A stretch of DNA of 64,000 nucleotides, taken from a bacterium (GTDB lineage: Bacteria > Oederibacteriota > CAKKQC01). Below the pieces are notes generated by a model, which saw only the letters and a list, made by a program, of their open reading frames with translations, was not told where the DNA came from and ran no database searches. Where the stretch lies: assembly GCA_919901855.1 (NCBI GenBank), contig CAKKQC010000021.1, positions 1-64,000 on the forward strand. Reading direction: 5' to 3'. A program made the position numbers and the translations under genes. This document shows, one piece after another, positions 22,240 through 31,674 of this stretch (its first letter is position 1; the number at the start of each line of letters is the position of its first letter).

Positions 22240-24134
22240 TGGGACTCCTGGACCGCGTCAACCAGCCCGCGGATCTTCTACGCCTCTCGCCCGCGGAGCT
22301 TGCGACCCTCGCCGAGGAGATCAGGCAGACGATCCTGAAGACGGTCGCGGCGAACCAGGGCCATCTCTCGTCTAATCTCGGCGTCGTCGAGCTCACGATG
22401 GCGATGCACATCGTCTTTGAGAGCCCGCGGGACCGGATCCTCTGGGACGTGGGTCACCAGTGCTACACCCACAAGCTCCTGACGGGCCGGCGGGACGGTT
22501 TTCCGACCCTACGGAAGACCGGGGGCCTGTCGGGGTTCCCGAAGCCGGCTGAGAGCCCGCACGACTGGTTCCACACGGGCCACGCCGGCACGGCGCTGTC
22601 CTCGGCGCTCGGACTGGCGGTGGCGCGGGACCTCAAGGGCGAGACCGGCCAGGTCATCGCCGTCGTCGGCGACGGGTCCTTCCCGAACGGCATGTCGATG
22701 GAGGCCGCGAACCAGATAGGGCACCTGAAGCCGGACATGATCGTCGTCCTGAACGACAACGAGATGGCGATCTCGAAGGCCGTTGGCGCGATGTCCCAGT
22801 ACCTGACCAGGATCATCACCTCCACCCGGTACGGGCGGTTCCGCGACCGCGTGAGGACGTATCTCGAGCGGTACCGGCGGGTGGGACCGGCGGTCTCCCA
22901 GCTCATCAAGCGGCTCGAAGCCGACGTGACGAGCATCTGGGGCCCGGGCGTCCTCTTCGAGGAGCTCGGGTTCCGGTACCTGGGTCCGTTCGACGGCAAC
23001 GACATCGCGCTGATGGCCGAGGTGTTCCGGCAGGCGAGGTTCCTCAAGGGACCCACGCTCATCCACGCGGTGACGAAGAAGGGGCACGGGTTCGCCCCCG
23101 CGGAGGCCGATCCGATCACGTACTACTCGCCGGCGGGGTTCGACGTGGTGACGGGCGCGCTCGCGCCGAAGAAGGCCAAGCTGCCGAGCTGGTCCGACGC
23201 GTTCACGGACGCCCTGATCCGGCTGGCGGGGGAAGACCCCCGGATCGTGGCCGTGACCGCGGCGATGCTGGAAGGCACGATGCTGAAGAAGTTCCAGGAA
23301 CGCTTCCCGGGCCGGATCCACGACGTCGGTATCGCGGAGGAACACGCGGTCGGATTCGCGGGCGGGCTGGCCGCCGGAGGCTTGAGGCCCGTGGTCGCCA
23401 TCTACTCCACCTTCATGCAACGGGCGTACGACCAGGTCATGCACGATGTCTGCCTCCAGAACCTCCCCGTGGTGCTGGCCATGGACCGCGGCGGGCTCGT
23501 GGGGGAGGACGGCCCCACCCATCACGGGGTCTTCGACTTCGCCTTCCTGCGCCACCTCCCGAACCTCGTGGTCATGGCGCCGTCGGACGAGAACGAGCTG
23601 GTAAACATGCTGGCGACGGCGCTCTCGCTCAACCACCCGTCGTCCATCCGGTTCCCGCGGGGCCAGATCCTGGGGGTGCCCGTGGACCCGTTCCCGAAGC
23701 CGCTCCCCGTGGGAAAGGGGCGACTCTTGCGCGAGGGCAACGATGTCGCGCTCATCGCGATCGGGACGCAGGTAAGCGTGGCGCTGGCCGTGGCGGACCG
23801 TCTCGCGGCCGAGCGCGGCATCAGGGCTTCCGTCGTGGACGCGCGGTTCGTGAAGCCGCTCGACGAGGAGCTGATCGTCTCGCTGGCCGGCCGGTGCGGG
23901 CGGATCGTGACGATGGAAGAACACGTGCGGATGGGCGGGTTCGGGAGCGCGGTGCTGGAGCTGCTGGCCGTGCGGAATATCAGGGTGCCCGTGCACGTTC
24001 TAGCATTGCCGGACGCCTTCGTCGAGCAGGGGCATCCGGGCATCCTGCGCGAGCGGTACTGTCTGGCGCCGGGCCCGGCATTCGAGGCCGTGGCGCGCTT
24101 TCTGGGCGTGCGCGGGGCAGCCGCCGGAGCGTGA
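22239..24134 (+). CDS. dxs: 1-deoxy-D-xylulose-5-phosphate synthase
   Basis: This thiamine-diphosphate enzyme condenses pyruvate and glyceraldehyde-3-phosphate in the first step of the MEP isoprenoid pathway. The start resembles known Dxs (LLDRVNQPADLLRLSPAELATLAEEIR). Other landmarks are WDVGHQCYTHKLLTGR, the TPP/Mg motif GDGSFPNGMSMEAAN, the catalytic-glutamate region DVGIAEEHAVGFAGGLA, and DRGGLVGEDGPTHHGVFD. The 631-residue length is normal. GDGSFPNG replaces the common GDGALTGG. It is the last gene of the xseA-xseB-ispA-dxs unit. Confidence 0.94.
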   Translation: MGLLDRVNQPADLLRLSPAELATLAEEIRQTILKTVAANQGHLSSNLGVVELTMAMHIVFESPRDRILWDVGHQCYTHKLLTGRRDGFPTLRKTGGLSGFPKPAESPHDWFHTGHAGTALSSALGLAVARDLKGETGQVIAVVGDGSFPNGMSMEAANQIGHLKPDMIVVLNDNEMAISKAVGAMSQYLTRIITSTRYGRFRDRVRTYLERYRRVGPAVSQLIKRLEADVTSIWGPGVLFEELGFRYLGPFDGNDIALMAEVFRQARFLKGPTLIHAVTKKGHGFAPAEADPITYYSPAGFDVVTGALAPKKAKLPSWSDAFTDALIRLAGEDPRIVAVTAAMLEGTMLKKFQERFPGRIHDVGIAEEHAVGFAGGLAAGGLRPVVAIYSTFMQRAYDQVMHDVCLQNLPVVLAMDRGGLVGEDGPTHHGVFDFAFLRHLPNLVVMAPSDENELVNMLATALSLNHPSSIRFPRGQILGVPVDPFPKPLPVGKGRLLREGNDVALIAIGTQVSVALAVADRLAAERGIRASVVDARFVKPLDEELIVSLAGRCGRIVTMEEHVRMGGFGSAVLELLAVRNIRVPVHVLALPDAFVEQGHPGILRERYCLAPGPAFEAVARFLGVRGAAAGA

Positions 24135-24215
24135 CGCCGGTCATCGAGGGCGGGCGGGGGACCTGCTAGACTGGCCCAGCGGTTAAGACAGTCAGACGGA
24201 GCGGGAGGTCAATCG

Positions 24216-26069
24216 ATGAGGCAACTCGTGATCGCGGTGGCAATGATGGCCCAGGGGTTTGCCCTGGCTGCCGGGACCCCGCTGGCCCAGATGGGCAGCG
24301 TAACGGGACTCGTCCGGATAGCCCACCCGGGCTCGCCGACCCAGGACCAGGCCGTGGCCGGGATGCCGCTGGCCGAGGGCGACCGGGTATCCTGCCTGGC
24401 CGGCCGGGCCGAGATCCGGTTCACGGACGGCCATGTCCTCCGGCTGGTCGAGAACTCGGTGCTCGAGATCATGGGGCCCGTCCAGCGCGGCAAGCGGGGC
24501 GTATTCACGCGCCTGTTTGCGGGACGGGTGCGGGCGATCGTCGCCCGCCTGACGGCCGACACCTCCTTCGAGGTCCAGTCCTCGTACGCCGTCGCCTCGG
24601 TCAAGGGGACGGATCTCTTCTTCGACGGGCTCATCGCGAGCGTGCGCCCCGAGGGTGACGGCGTGGTCCACACGCTCGAGCTCACGTCCGCGGACGGCAA
24701 GTCGCGCCTCGAGATCCGCGACGGAATGAGCGGCGGGTTCTCGGCGGACGGGTCCGTGGTCGAGCCGAAGGCCGTGGACGCGGCGTTCTTCGACGCGCTC
24801 GAGCGCGCGTTCGACGTCACGGCCCCGTCGTCCGGCACGCCTGCGGGCGGGACGCCGCCGGCGGGCGGCACGGGCGGCGGCACCACGCCGCCGGCCGGAG
24901 GCGAGGGGACCTCCATCGACCGGGACGCCCTGCGCGCGGATCTCGCGGACTTCGCGGGCTCCCACGAGCTGGGCGAATACGCGGACTTCCTCGAGCACGC
25001 GGGCGACGTCGCCCTCGGGGCGGCCCTCATCGACATGCACGGGTACCGGGTCAGGACGGAGGAGTTCGTGCGGCTGGCCGCTCCGGACACGATCCAGTTC
25101 CTGGTCCTGAATTCGCGCGAGGAGGGGCCGAACGCGGGCGTCTCCTCGTACCAGGACGACCTCAAGTTCAACCAGGCGCTGCCCGCGAACTACGAGGACG
25201 TGCGCCGGAACCTGGCGGCGACGTTCGCCGATCCCGCCCATGAGCCCCCCTACTGGCCGGTATCGGAGGAGGCCAGGGCTTCGAGTCCCCGCGGCGACAC
25301 CGTGCGGAGGGAGGCGTTGTTCGGGACGCCCCAGGCCATCTTCACCGACGAGTTCCCGGATTCCTTCAACACGTCAACGTTCTCCTACAACTACGTCGGG
25401 GGGAACGCTCCGGGCGGGTGGGGGCAGACGACTGAGACCCGACTCTGGATCAACGAGATTCCCAAGGAGCACTTTCTCCACGACCAACACGGCTATATCG
25501 TGGGCGGCTGGTATGCCGGCGTGGCGCCGGGCGGGGATCCAGCGACATGGCCGGAGTATCCGTACTATCCAACGGGGAGCCAGGGCGCCGGGAGTCCCTC
25601 CTTGTGGTCGAACGGGCCCGATGCCGCCACTGGGCTCTATCCGGTCGACCCCCTCATGGACGCGCCGTCGTTCCCGACCTTTGTCGTGAGCGGGCTGCCC
25701 GTTTTCGGCAACGCGTACTTCGGTGCCGGTTCCCGTACGTTCTCCCTGAACAGCCGCGGGGGGTTCACGGGCGAGACGATCTACGGAGACAAGACGTTCC
25801 TGCGCGAGAGCTTCTTCTTCGTATCCGACAAGGGGACCGTGATCGATCCCCTGGCGTCCGCTGCTGGCGGAGGAATGGGGCTGGAGGCGGCGGCGCCCGA
25901 GCACGTGAACTTCGAGCTCGAGTGGGAGGCATCGGAGTTCGCCGATCCCGCCGGGGGTGAGGCGCACACGATCGACATCATGATTACGCCCGAGATCTTC
26001 GGGTCCACGACCGGTGGCACGCCCACGCCGACCATGGATCAGGCGCCCGTGATCCAGCAGCCGATGTGA
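24216..26069 (+). CDS. Exported FecR-domain protein, copy 1
   Basis: This 617-residue protein begins with a signal peptide (MRQLVIAVAMMAQGFALAAG) after a strong Shine-Dalgarno (GGAGCGGGAGG). A FecR (PF04773) domain covers about residues 50-150 (GDRVSCLAGRAEIRFTDGHVLRLVENSVLEIM, then SYAVASVKGTDLFF). A Gly/Thr/Pro linker at ~205-235 leads to a ~380-residue C-terminal region with no family I recognise; it contains DVALGAALIDMHGYRV and TIQFLVLNSREEGPNAGV. Stand-alone exported FecR proteins, unlike FecR anti-sigma factors, lack the cytoplasmic part and a TM anchor, as here. The gene at 27593 is a diverged copy. Its stop overlaps the beta-barrel gene by GTGA, so the two products probably act together. 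Confidence 0.82.
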   Translation: MRQLVIAVAMMAQGFALAAGTPLAQMGSVTGLVRIAHPGSPTQDQAVAGMPLAEGDRVSCLAGRAEIRFTDGHVLRLVENSVLEIMGPVQRGKRGVFTRLFAGRVRAIVARLTADTSFEVQSSYAVASVKGTDLFFDGLIASVRPEGDGVVHTLELTSADGKSRLEIRDGMSGGFSADGSVVEPKAVDAAFFDALERAFDVTAPSSGTPAGGTPPAGGTGGGTTPPAGGEGTSIDRDALRADLADFAGSHELGEYADFLEHAGDVALGAALIDMHGYRVRTEEFVRLAAPDTIQFLVLNSREEGPNAGVSSYQDDLKFNQALPANYEDVRRNLAATFADPAHEPPYWPVSEEARASSPRGDTVRREALFGTPQAIFTDEFPDSFNTSTFSYNYVGGNAPGGWGQTTETRLWINEIPKEHFLHDQHGYIVGGWYAGVAPGGDPATWPEYPYYPTGSQGAGSPSLWSNGPDAATGLYPVDPLMDAPSFPTFVVSGLPVFGNAYFGAGSRTFSLNSRGGFTGETIYGDKTFLRESFFFVSDKGTVIDPLASAAGGGMGLEAAAPEHVNFELEWEASEFADPAGGEAHTIDIMITPEIFGSTTGGTPTPTMDQAPVIQQPM

Positions 26070-27529
26070 GGGCCGCCCCGATCGTTCACCTCGTCGTCGC
26101 CGGACATCTCCTCGTCGCCCGGTGTTCGGCAGCGGCAGCCACTGCGGTGGTGACTCCATCGGTCGTTCCGGCCACGCCACCGGTCTCGTCGACGGCCCTG
26201 GCCGCCGGGCCGGCGGCCGGTTCGACAACGGCGGCCCCCGCGATCCTGCCGGGGGTCCCGGCCTCGTCCACGGTCGTCGCGACGGTCCCGATCTCCGCCA
26301 CGGGGGCGGAGGCGCCTGCGGCGCCGGATCCGGCCGTGGCCCCGGGCCACCGGGAATCCCGATTCATCCCGATCGTGGAAGCCGATCTCCGCGGCGCGGG
26401 CTCCAAGGTCTCGAGCGCGCACTGGACGGGTGGCGTGGTCGGGAGCGTATTTGCCCTGCCCGCGTACCGTCTCGCCCCCGCGACCCTGCTCCTGCCCATC
26501 TACGCCTTCGAGGGCTCGCTGTTCAACCGGGTGGTGGAGGAGGTCGTGCTCTTCCAGTCCCGGCAGACCCACTCCGGGTCGCTGGGCGTGAAGCAGGGCC
26601 TCGGGGACGGATGGGACGCCAAGCTCTCGTTCGACGCCGCCTACGCGCTGACGCAGGAGGCGCGGGGCGAGACGATCGGCAAGGGGCTGTACGACTACCT
26701 GGATCTCGGCGGGCGCGCGGCGGCCACCTGGAATCTCGAGGCGAAGGGGCGGAAGGCGCCGGCCTCGTTCTCGCTCCGGGCGTACCACCGGAGCTACCCC
26801 AACTTCCGGTCTCTTGCGGCCGAGAACGCGGCCCTGCTCCTGCGGGACAACCCGGGGTTGGCGGCCGAGATCGGCGGGCGCGAGCAGCATCCCAAGGACT
26901 TCAACGCGATCGAGCCCGGGTTGTCGGGCGTATGGTGGTGGAATCCCCTGATCCAGACGCGGGCGTCCTGGGCGACTTCGATGCGCGCCTACACCGACCG
27001 GTACCTGCGGACGGACCAGGGCGCGATTGCGTCCACGAAGCGGGGCGACCAGATGCACCTGCTGTCCGCGGACACGTCGGTCGGAGGGCTCGGGGCCTTC
27101 ACCGCGGGCACGGGGGTCTCGTGGATCCGGAACATCTCGAACATGAGCGTCTACGACGCGAACCAGGCGTCGCACGCGTTCATCCCCCGGTTCTACCAGT
27201 TCTCGAGCGTGTCGCTCGAGCCGTGGGGGCAATGGATGGCGCCCGGCGAGGGGGCCCTGCGGCCGCGCGTCCGGGCCGGGCTCTCCTTCCTCGCCCGCAC
27301 CTTCGACAAACGGCCGGCCCAGCGGCTCGACGGCAGCTACACGGATTCCCGCCAGCACGACGCGGAATACGGCGCCAACCTCCGGGGCTGGTACCCGGTG
27401 CGGTCATGGCTCAGCCTCACGGCGGGGGCCGACGCCCGTATCGCGCGTTCCAACAACAGGTCCCAGCAGCTCATCCGCTACGCCTACGAGGTCCTGACCC
27501 TCTCCGCCGGAGTCGCGCTGTCGTACTGA
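26066..27529 (+). CDS. Putative outer-membrane beta-barrel protein, partner of FecR copy 1
   Basis: This 487-residue protein has a GTG start overlapping the FecR stop. A hydrophobic N-terminus is followed by a ~75-residue Ala/Thr/Val/Pro-rich stretch. The remainder is rich in alternating hydrophobic/polar strands with many Tyr, Arg and Gly residues (GVVGSVFALPAYRLAPATLLLPIYAFEGSLF, then GLYDYLDLGGRAAATWNLE) and ends in ...SAGVALSY, an aromatic-terminated last strand like an outer-membrane insertion signal. It is homologous along most of its length to the product of the gene at 29518. I recognise no named family. Confidence 0.65.
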   Translation: MRAAPIVHLVVAGHLLVARCSAAAATAVVTPSVVPATPPVSSTALAAGPAAGSTTAAPAILPGVPASSTVVATVPISATGAEAPAAPDPAVAPGHRESRFIPIVEADLRGAGSKVSSAHWTGGVVGSVFALPAYRLAPATLLLPIYAFEGSLFNRVVEEVVLFQSRQTHSGSLGVKQGLGDGWDAKLSFDAAYALTQEARGETIGKGLYDYLDLGGRAAATWNLEAKGRKAPASFSLRAYHRSYPNFRSLAAENAALLLRDNPGLAAEIGGREQHPKDFNAIEPGLSGVWWWNPLIQTRASWATSMRAYTDRYLRTDQGAIASTKRGDQMHLLSADTSVGGLGAFTAGTGVSWIRNISNMSVYDANQASHAFIPRFYQFSSVSLEPWGQWMAPGEGALRPRVRAGLSFLARTFDKRPAQRLDGSYTDSRQHDAEYGANLRGWYPVRSWLSLTAGADARIARSNNRSQQLIRYAYEVLTLSAGVALSY

Positions 27530-27592
27530 CCCGGCGGAGTCTGGTACGCTGAAGCAGCATCAGGGAATGGGGAACGACGGAGGGGGATTCAC

Positions 27593-29518
27593 ATGAGGAC
27601 ATGTCTGGTCTTGCTCGCGATGGCGGGGATGGGTTCCTCGTGGGCCGCGGCGGCGGCGCCGCTGGCCGAGGTCAGCCGGGTCAGCGGGCTCGTGCGGGTG
27701 TCGCACGGCGCCAGGGGCGCGCCGGCGCAGGCGACCGCCGGGATGCCGCTCGTCGAGGCCGACCGCGTGGCCTGCCTGGGCGGCAAGGTCGAGCTGAGAT
27801 TCACGGACGGCCACCTCCTCCGGCTGGTCGAGAACGCTTCGCTCGAGATCATGGCACCCGTCCAGGGGAAGAAGAAGGGCGTGTTTACCCGGCTGCTCGC
27901 GGGTAAAGTGCGCGCGCTCGTCGCCAAGTTCTCGGGCAACGAGGTCTTCGTGATCCAGTCCTCGTACGCGGTCGCGTCCGTGAAGGGGACCGACCTCCTG
28001 TTCGACGGCCGGAGCGCGACGGTCCGGGACGAGGGCGACGCGATGGAACACAGCGTCGAGCTGCTCTCGCCGCAGGGCCGCTTGCTGGCCCTGATCGGAG
28101 AGGGGGAGACGGCCGGCCTCCGGCCGGACGGCTCCATCGACCAGCCGCACCCCGCCGACTCCGCTGTGCTCGAGGAGATGGAGCGGCAGTTCGACGTGGC
28201 GCCGCCGGCGGGCGGAACGACGTCCGGGACCACCGGCGAGGGCGGGCAGGGGGCGGGGACCAAGGCCGCCGAGGCCGCCGCCGGTGCGGGGGAGTCCGGC
28301 GAGGGCGAATCGGCGGAAGATGAGAACGCCGACCTCTACGCCGAGATGTCGGATTTCGCCTCCTCCGACGAGCTCGTGAACTACTACGACTGGATGGAAC
28401 GGACCTCGGACCTCCAGCTCGGGAAGGTCATCCTGGACCGGCACGGGAACCGGGTCGAGATGGAGCAGTACAACTACCTCCTGTCGACCAACACGATCGA
28501 GTACCTGGTCCTCAACTTCCGGGACGGCGGGCCTAGCGCGGGTCTGACGGCGATGACGACCGACCTGACGTTCAACACGGACCTGCCGGCGGACCGCTTC
28601 GACGACGTGCGTCGCGGGCTCTCGATCTCGTTCCGCGACACTTCCGTGTATCCGGTCTACTGGCTCACGCAGGAGTACCGGTCGATCATGAACCAGGACG
28701 GCGAGCAGCTCACGGAGGACGTGTACCTGTCCGATCCGGTCGAGATCTGGTCAGCCCCGACGCGGGCTTTCAGCGGGGGGACCTGGTCTTACGGGATGGG
28801 CGGCGCGCAGGTCGGATGGGGGCAGGCGTTCGAGTACGCGAGGACGATCACCGAGAACTGGTCGTACCTGCCGCTCGAGCACTACCTCGTGACCGAGTAC
28901 GGGGACCTGAATGCCGGCTGGTACCTGGGCGCGAATCCGGTGCCGGATTATCCGGCGGGATGCGTCAACTTCCAGGGGATTCCGAACGACGCCACGCCGA
29001 CGGCCTGGTTCCTCAATGGCGCGACGACCTCGGGCAACATGTGGTGGATGCCGCCGATGTACCTGCACGATCCGGACTTCAACTCGACGGGCATCCCCGA
29101 GGACGGGGTCGTGGACGGCCGGCCGGCGCTGGGCAACGCGTGGTTCGGGCTGGGCGTGCGCGAGACCGCGGCGCTCGCGACGGATGTCGGCACGTTCAGG
29201 ACGTTCGAGCGCACGTGGTACGGCGACCCGGCGTCGCCCGACACTCCGACCCTCACGATCTCGTCGTTCATCGTTGACGACAACGGGAATGAGCAGGATC
29301 CCGGCGTGTATCTCGGCTCGGCCGGCAGCGGCTGGGAATGGGATTCGCTCCTGGGCCAGATGAACCTCGAGGTCGAGTACGAGTGGTTCGACCCCTACGT
29401 CGGGGTCACGTGGCTGGCGGATCTCCTGGTCGAGCCGAACATGTTCCGCGACTCCTCCGTCATGCAGGCGGGACCCGGGTTCGGCGAGCCCGGGGGCGCG
29501 CCGGGGCTGGGCTTCTGA
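27593..29518 (+). CDS. Exported FecR-domain protein, copy 2
   Basis: This 641-residue paralogue of the 24216 product follows a clear Shine-Dalgarno (GGAGGGGG). The order is the same: signal peptide (AAAAAPLAEV region), FecR domain (~50-145: ADRVACLGGKVELRFTDGHLLRLVENASLEIM, then SYAVASVKGTDLLFD), a Gly/Ala/Glu/Thr linker (~205-250), and the same unnamed C-terminal domain (DLQLGKVILDRHGNRV and TIEYLVLNFRDGGPSAGL). The C-terminal half has diverged more than the FecR half. One base overlap (TGATG) joins it to its own beta-barrel partner. Confidence 0.82.
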   Translation: MRTCLVLLAMAGMGSSWAAAAAPLAEVSRVSGLVRVSHGARGAPAQATAGMPLVEADRVACLGGKVELRFTDGHLLRLVENASLEIMAPVQGKKKGVFTRLLAGKVRALVAKFSGNEVFVIQSSYAVASVKGTDLLFDGRSATVRDEGDAMEHSVELLSPQGRLLALIGEGETAGLRPDGSIDQPHPADSAVLEEMERQFDVAPPAGGTTSGTTGEGGQGAGTKAAEAAAGAGESGEGESAEDENADLYAEMSDFASSDELVNYYDWMERTSDLQLGKVILDRHGNRVEMEQYNYLLSTNTIEYLVLNFRDGGPSAGLTAMTTDLTFNTDLPADRFDDVRRGLSISFRDTSVYPVYWLTQEYRSIMNQDGEQLTEDVYLSDPVEIWSAPTRAFSGGTWSYGMGGAQVGWGQAFEYARTITENWSYLPLEHYLVTEYGDLNAGWYLGANPVPDYPAGCVNFQGIPNDATPTAWFLNGATTSGNMWWMPPMYLHDPDFNSTGIPEDGVVDGRPALGNAWFGLGVRETAALATDVGTFRTFERTWYGDPASPDTPTLTISSFIVDDNGNEQDPGVYLGSAGSGWEWDSLLGQMNLEVEYEWFDPYVGVTWLADLLVEPNMFRDSSVMQAGPGFGEPGGAPGLGF

Positions 29519-30768
29519 TGCGGACGTATCGTCGGCTCACCGGGGTCCTGCTCGTCATCCTGACGGTGGCCGCCGAGGGAGACGCCGGCGCCGCCGAAAA
29601 GGGGTTCGTGCCGGTCCTGCAGGCGGACCTCCGGGGCGCCGTCGCGGCCGTTCGCCACGGCAAGACCACGGGAGGCGCGGTCGGAAGCGTGCTCGTCCTG
29701 CCCGCCTACCGGCTGGCCTCCGGCGACACGATCCTGCCCATCTACATCTTCGACGGTTCGCTCTACGACAAGGTCGTGGAGGAGGCCATCTTCTACCAGA
29801 TGAAGCAGGTGCACGCGCTCTCGCTCGGATACAAGCACCGGTTCGGCGCGGCGTTGTCGGGCAAGGTGGCTGCCGAGGGCGCTTATGCGTTTACGCGGGA
29901 GTCCCGGAACGAGAACTTCCGGAAGGGCCTCTACAACTACCGCGACGTGGGCGGCCGGGCCGTCGTGAGCCTCGACCGGCGCGACGGCGACCGTCCGGCG
30001 CCATTGAGCGTCAGCCTGCGTGGCTACGACCGGCGATATCCGAACTATGCCTCGCTCGCGGCCCGCGGGCAGGCGCTCCTCGAGAAGACGAATCCCGCCG
30101 CGGTTACGGCGATAGCGGGCCGCGAGAAGAAGCCCAAAGACTACCAGGGGGCCGAGTTGTCCCTGGACGCCGTCCAGTGGCTGGGGGAGAAGATCCGGGC
30201 CCAGGCCTCCTATGACGTCGGCGCGCGCCGGTACCGGGACCGGTATCCGCGGACGGATCAGGGCCTGATCTCGGACCGCAAGCGCTTCGACCAGATGCAC
30301 CGGCTCTCCGCCGGGGTGGCGGCCGGGTTCGGCGACTTCGTGATCGGGCTGGACGCGGGGGGACTGCTGAACCTGTCCAACGACTCGATCTATGACCCCG
30401 CCCAGGTCCTGCATGCCTTCCTGCCGCACTATTTCCAGTTCTGGTCGGTCTCGGTCTCGCCGTCGATCCTCTGGGCGCTGCCGGTCGCCCGGGCGCTGAA
30501 GCCCCGCGTAAGGCTCTCGGTCGGCGGCCTCGTGCGGGGGTACCCTTACCGATTCCGCCAGGATTCGGGCGGCGCCTACCTCGACGGGAAACAGCGGGAC
30601 CAGGAGATGTCCGTGGACCTCCGGGGCTGGTACCCGTTCGTGAAATGGCTGAGCGCGACGGCCGGGATGTCGGTCCGGGTGGACCGGTCGAACAACAAGT
30701 TCGAGCAGTTCCTGAAGAACAACTACGAGCTGTTCGTCGTCAACGCCGGCGTCACGATCACGTACTGA
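29518..30768 (+). CDS. Putative outer-membrane beta-barrel protein, partner of FecR copy 2
   Basis: This 416-residue protein starts at an ATG that overlaps the FecR stop by one base. A signal peptide (RRLTGVLLVILTVAAEGDAGAAE) precedes a body clearly homologous to the 26066 product: VPVLQADLRGAVAAVRHGKTTGGAVGS, LPIYIFDGSLYDKVVEEA and KGLYNYRDVGGRAVVSL align with its counterparts. It lacks the long Ala/Pro linker of the first copy. The C-terminus ...FVVNAGVTITY again ends in tyrosine. Function is unknown. Confidence 0.65.
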   Translation: MRTYRRLTGVLLVILTVAAEGDAGAAEKGFVPVLQADLRGAVAAVRHGKTTGGAVGSVLVLPAYRLASGDTILPIYIFDGSLYDKVVEEAIFYQMKQVHALSLGYKHRFGAALSGKVAAEGAYAFTRESRNENFRKGLYNYRDVGGRAVVSLDRRDGDRPAPLSVSLRGYDRRYPNYASLAARGQALLEKTNPAAVTAIAGREKKPKDYQGAELSLDAVQWLGEKIRAQASYDVGARRYRDRYPRTDQGLISDRKRFDQMHRLSAGVAAGFGDFVIGLDAGGLLNLSNDSIYDPAQVLHAFLPHYFQFWSVSVSPSILWALPVARALKPRVRLSVGGLVRGYPYRFRQDSGGAYLDGKQRDQEMSVDLRGWYPFVKWLSATAGMSVRVDRSNNKFEQFLKNNYELFVVNAGVTITY

Positions 30769-30778
30769 GCCCGGCAGG

Positions 30779-31651
30779 ATGCCGGCCGTCGCCGCCACCG
30801 ACTGGGTTCGTGCCGTTCCCTCGGCACTGGGAACGCGATGGGGGCGGACCGCGGCGCCGCGGGATGCACTCACGGCTCCCCGGATTCGGGCGGGCCTTCG
30901 GACGCGGGTCGTGGGGTCGACGGTCGTCTCGCTCCGGCGCGCATCCTCCACGAACGACGTCGCCCTGCACCTGGCCGCTCGGGGGTGCCCGGACGGGCTG
31001 GTAGTCGCCGCCGAGGCTCAGTGGGCTGGCCGGGGCCGCCTCCAGCGCGCGTGGCACTCTCCCGCAGGAGCGGGGATCTGGTGCTCGATCGTCCTGCGGC
31101 CGGAGTGCACCGTCGCGGAGGCCCAGGCGCTCACGTTCCTGGGGGCGGTCGCGGCGGCGCGGGCGATCCGCGCCCTGCACGATCTCCCGGTCGCCCTGAA
31201 GTGGCCCAACGACCTCGTCCTGGGCGCCCTCAAGCTCGGGGGGGTGCTGGCCGAACTTGAGGCGGAGGGAACCGTGATCCGCCACGCCGTGGTCGGCATC
31301 GGGCTCAACGTGAACCTGGCGCAGAGCGAGTTCCCGGCGCCCCTGCGCGCAACCGCGACCTCGGTGCGGGCGACTCTGGGAGCCCGAGTTGACCGGGCGG
31401 CGCTACTGTGCCGGGTGCTGGAGGAACTCGACCGCCGGTACGCGGTCCTCCGGAGCGAGGGGCCGGGGTCGCTCGTCGCCGAGGCCGGCGGGCTCATGCC
31501 CATGGCGGGATCGATCATCCGGGCCCGGGATCATGCCCGCGTCCTGGAGGGCACCGTGACGGGACTGGACGACGACGGGGCCCTGCTGGTCCGTCTGTTA
31601 TCCGGTTCCGTCGTGCGGCTCAACGCGGGCGAAGTCACGATCCTGCGCTGA
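30779..31651 (+). CDS. birA: Biotin-[acetyl-CoA-carboxylase] ligase (no HTH domain)
   Basis: This enzyme attaches biotin to the carrier protein of acetyl-CoA carboxylase. The ligase signatures are present: STNDVALHLA, GRGRLQRAWHSPAGAGIWCS and KWPNDLVLGALKLGGVLAE, followed by GIGLNVNL. The N-terminus lacks the winged-helix repressor domain of E. coli BirA, so this is a group I ligase without direct regulatory function. The ~45 residues before the first motif look poorly conserved, so the true start may be downstream. The ATG at 30779 has only AGG adjacent. coaX follows, a common neighbour. Confidence 0.9.
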   Translation: MPAVAATDWVRAVPSALGTRWGRTAAPRDALTAPRIRAGLRTRVVGSTVVSLRRASSTNDVALHLAARGCPDGLVVAAEAQWAGRGRLQRAWHSPAGAGIWCSIVLRPECTVAEAQALTFLGAVAAARAIRALHDLPVALKWPNDLVLGALKLGGVLAELEAEGTVIRHAVVGIGLNVNLAQSEFPAPLRATATSVRATLGARVDRAALLCRVLEELDRRYAVLRSEGPGSLVAEAGGLMPMAGSIIRARDHARVLEGTVTGLDDDGALLVRLLSGSVVRLNAGEVTILR

Positions 31652-31659
31652 AGTGGGCA

Positions 31660-31665
31660 TATAAT
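31660..31665 (+). promoter_or_regulatory. -10 hexamer TATAAT before coaX
   Basis: A perfect TATAAT ends 9 nt before the coaX ATG at 31675, and no Shine-Dalgarno intervenes. An upstream in-frame ATG at 31666 touches the hexamer and is unlikely to be transcribed from it. Confidence 0.55.
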
Positions 31666-31674
31666 ATGCGGACC

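Noticed and set aside
26066-26170. Lipobox in the N-terminus of the first beta-barrel protein (LVARC)
   Set aside because: An arginine directly before the cysteine does not fit signal peptidase II cleavage.
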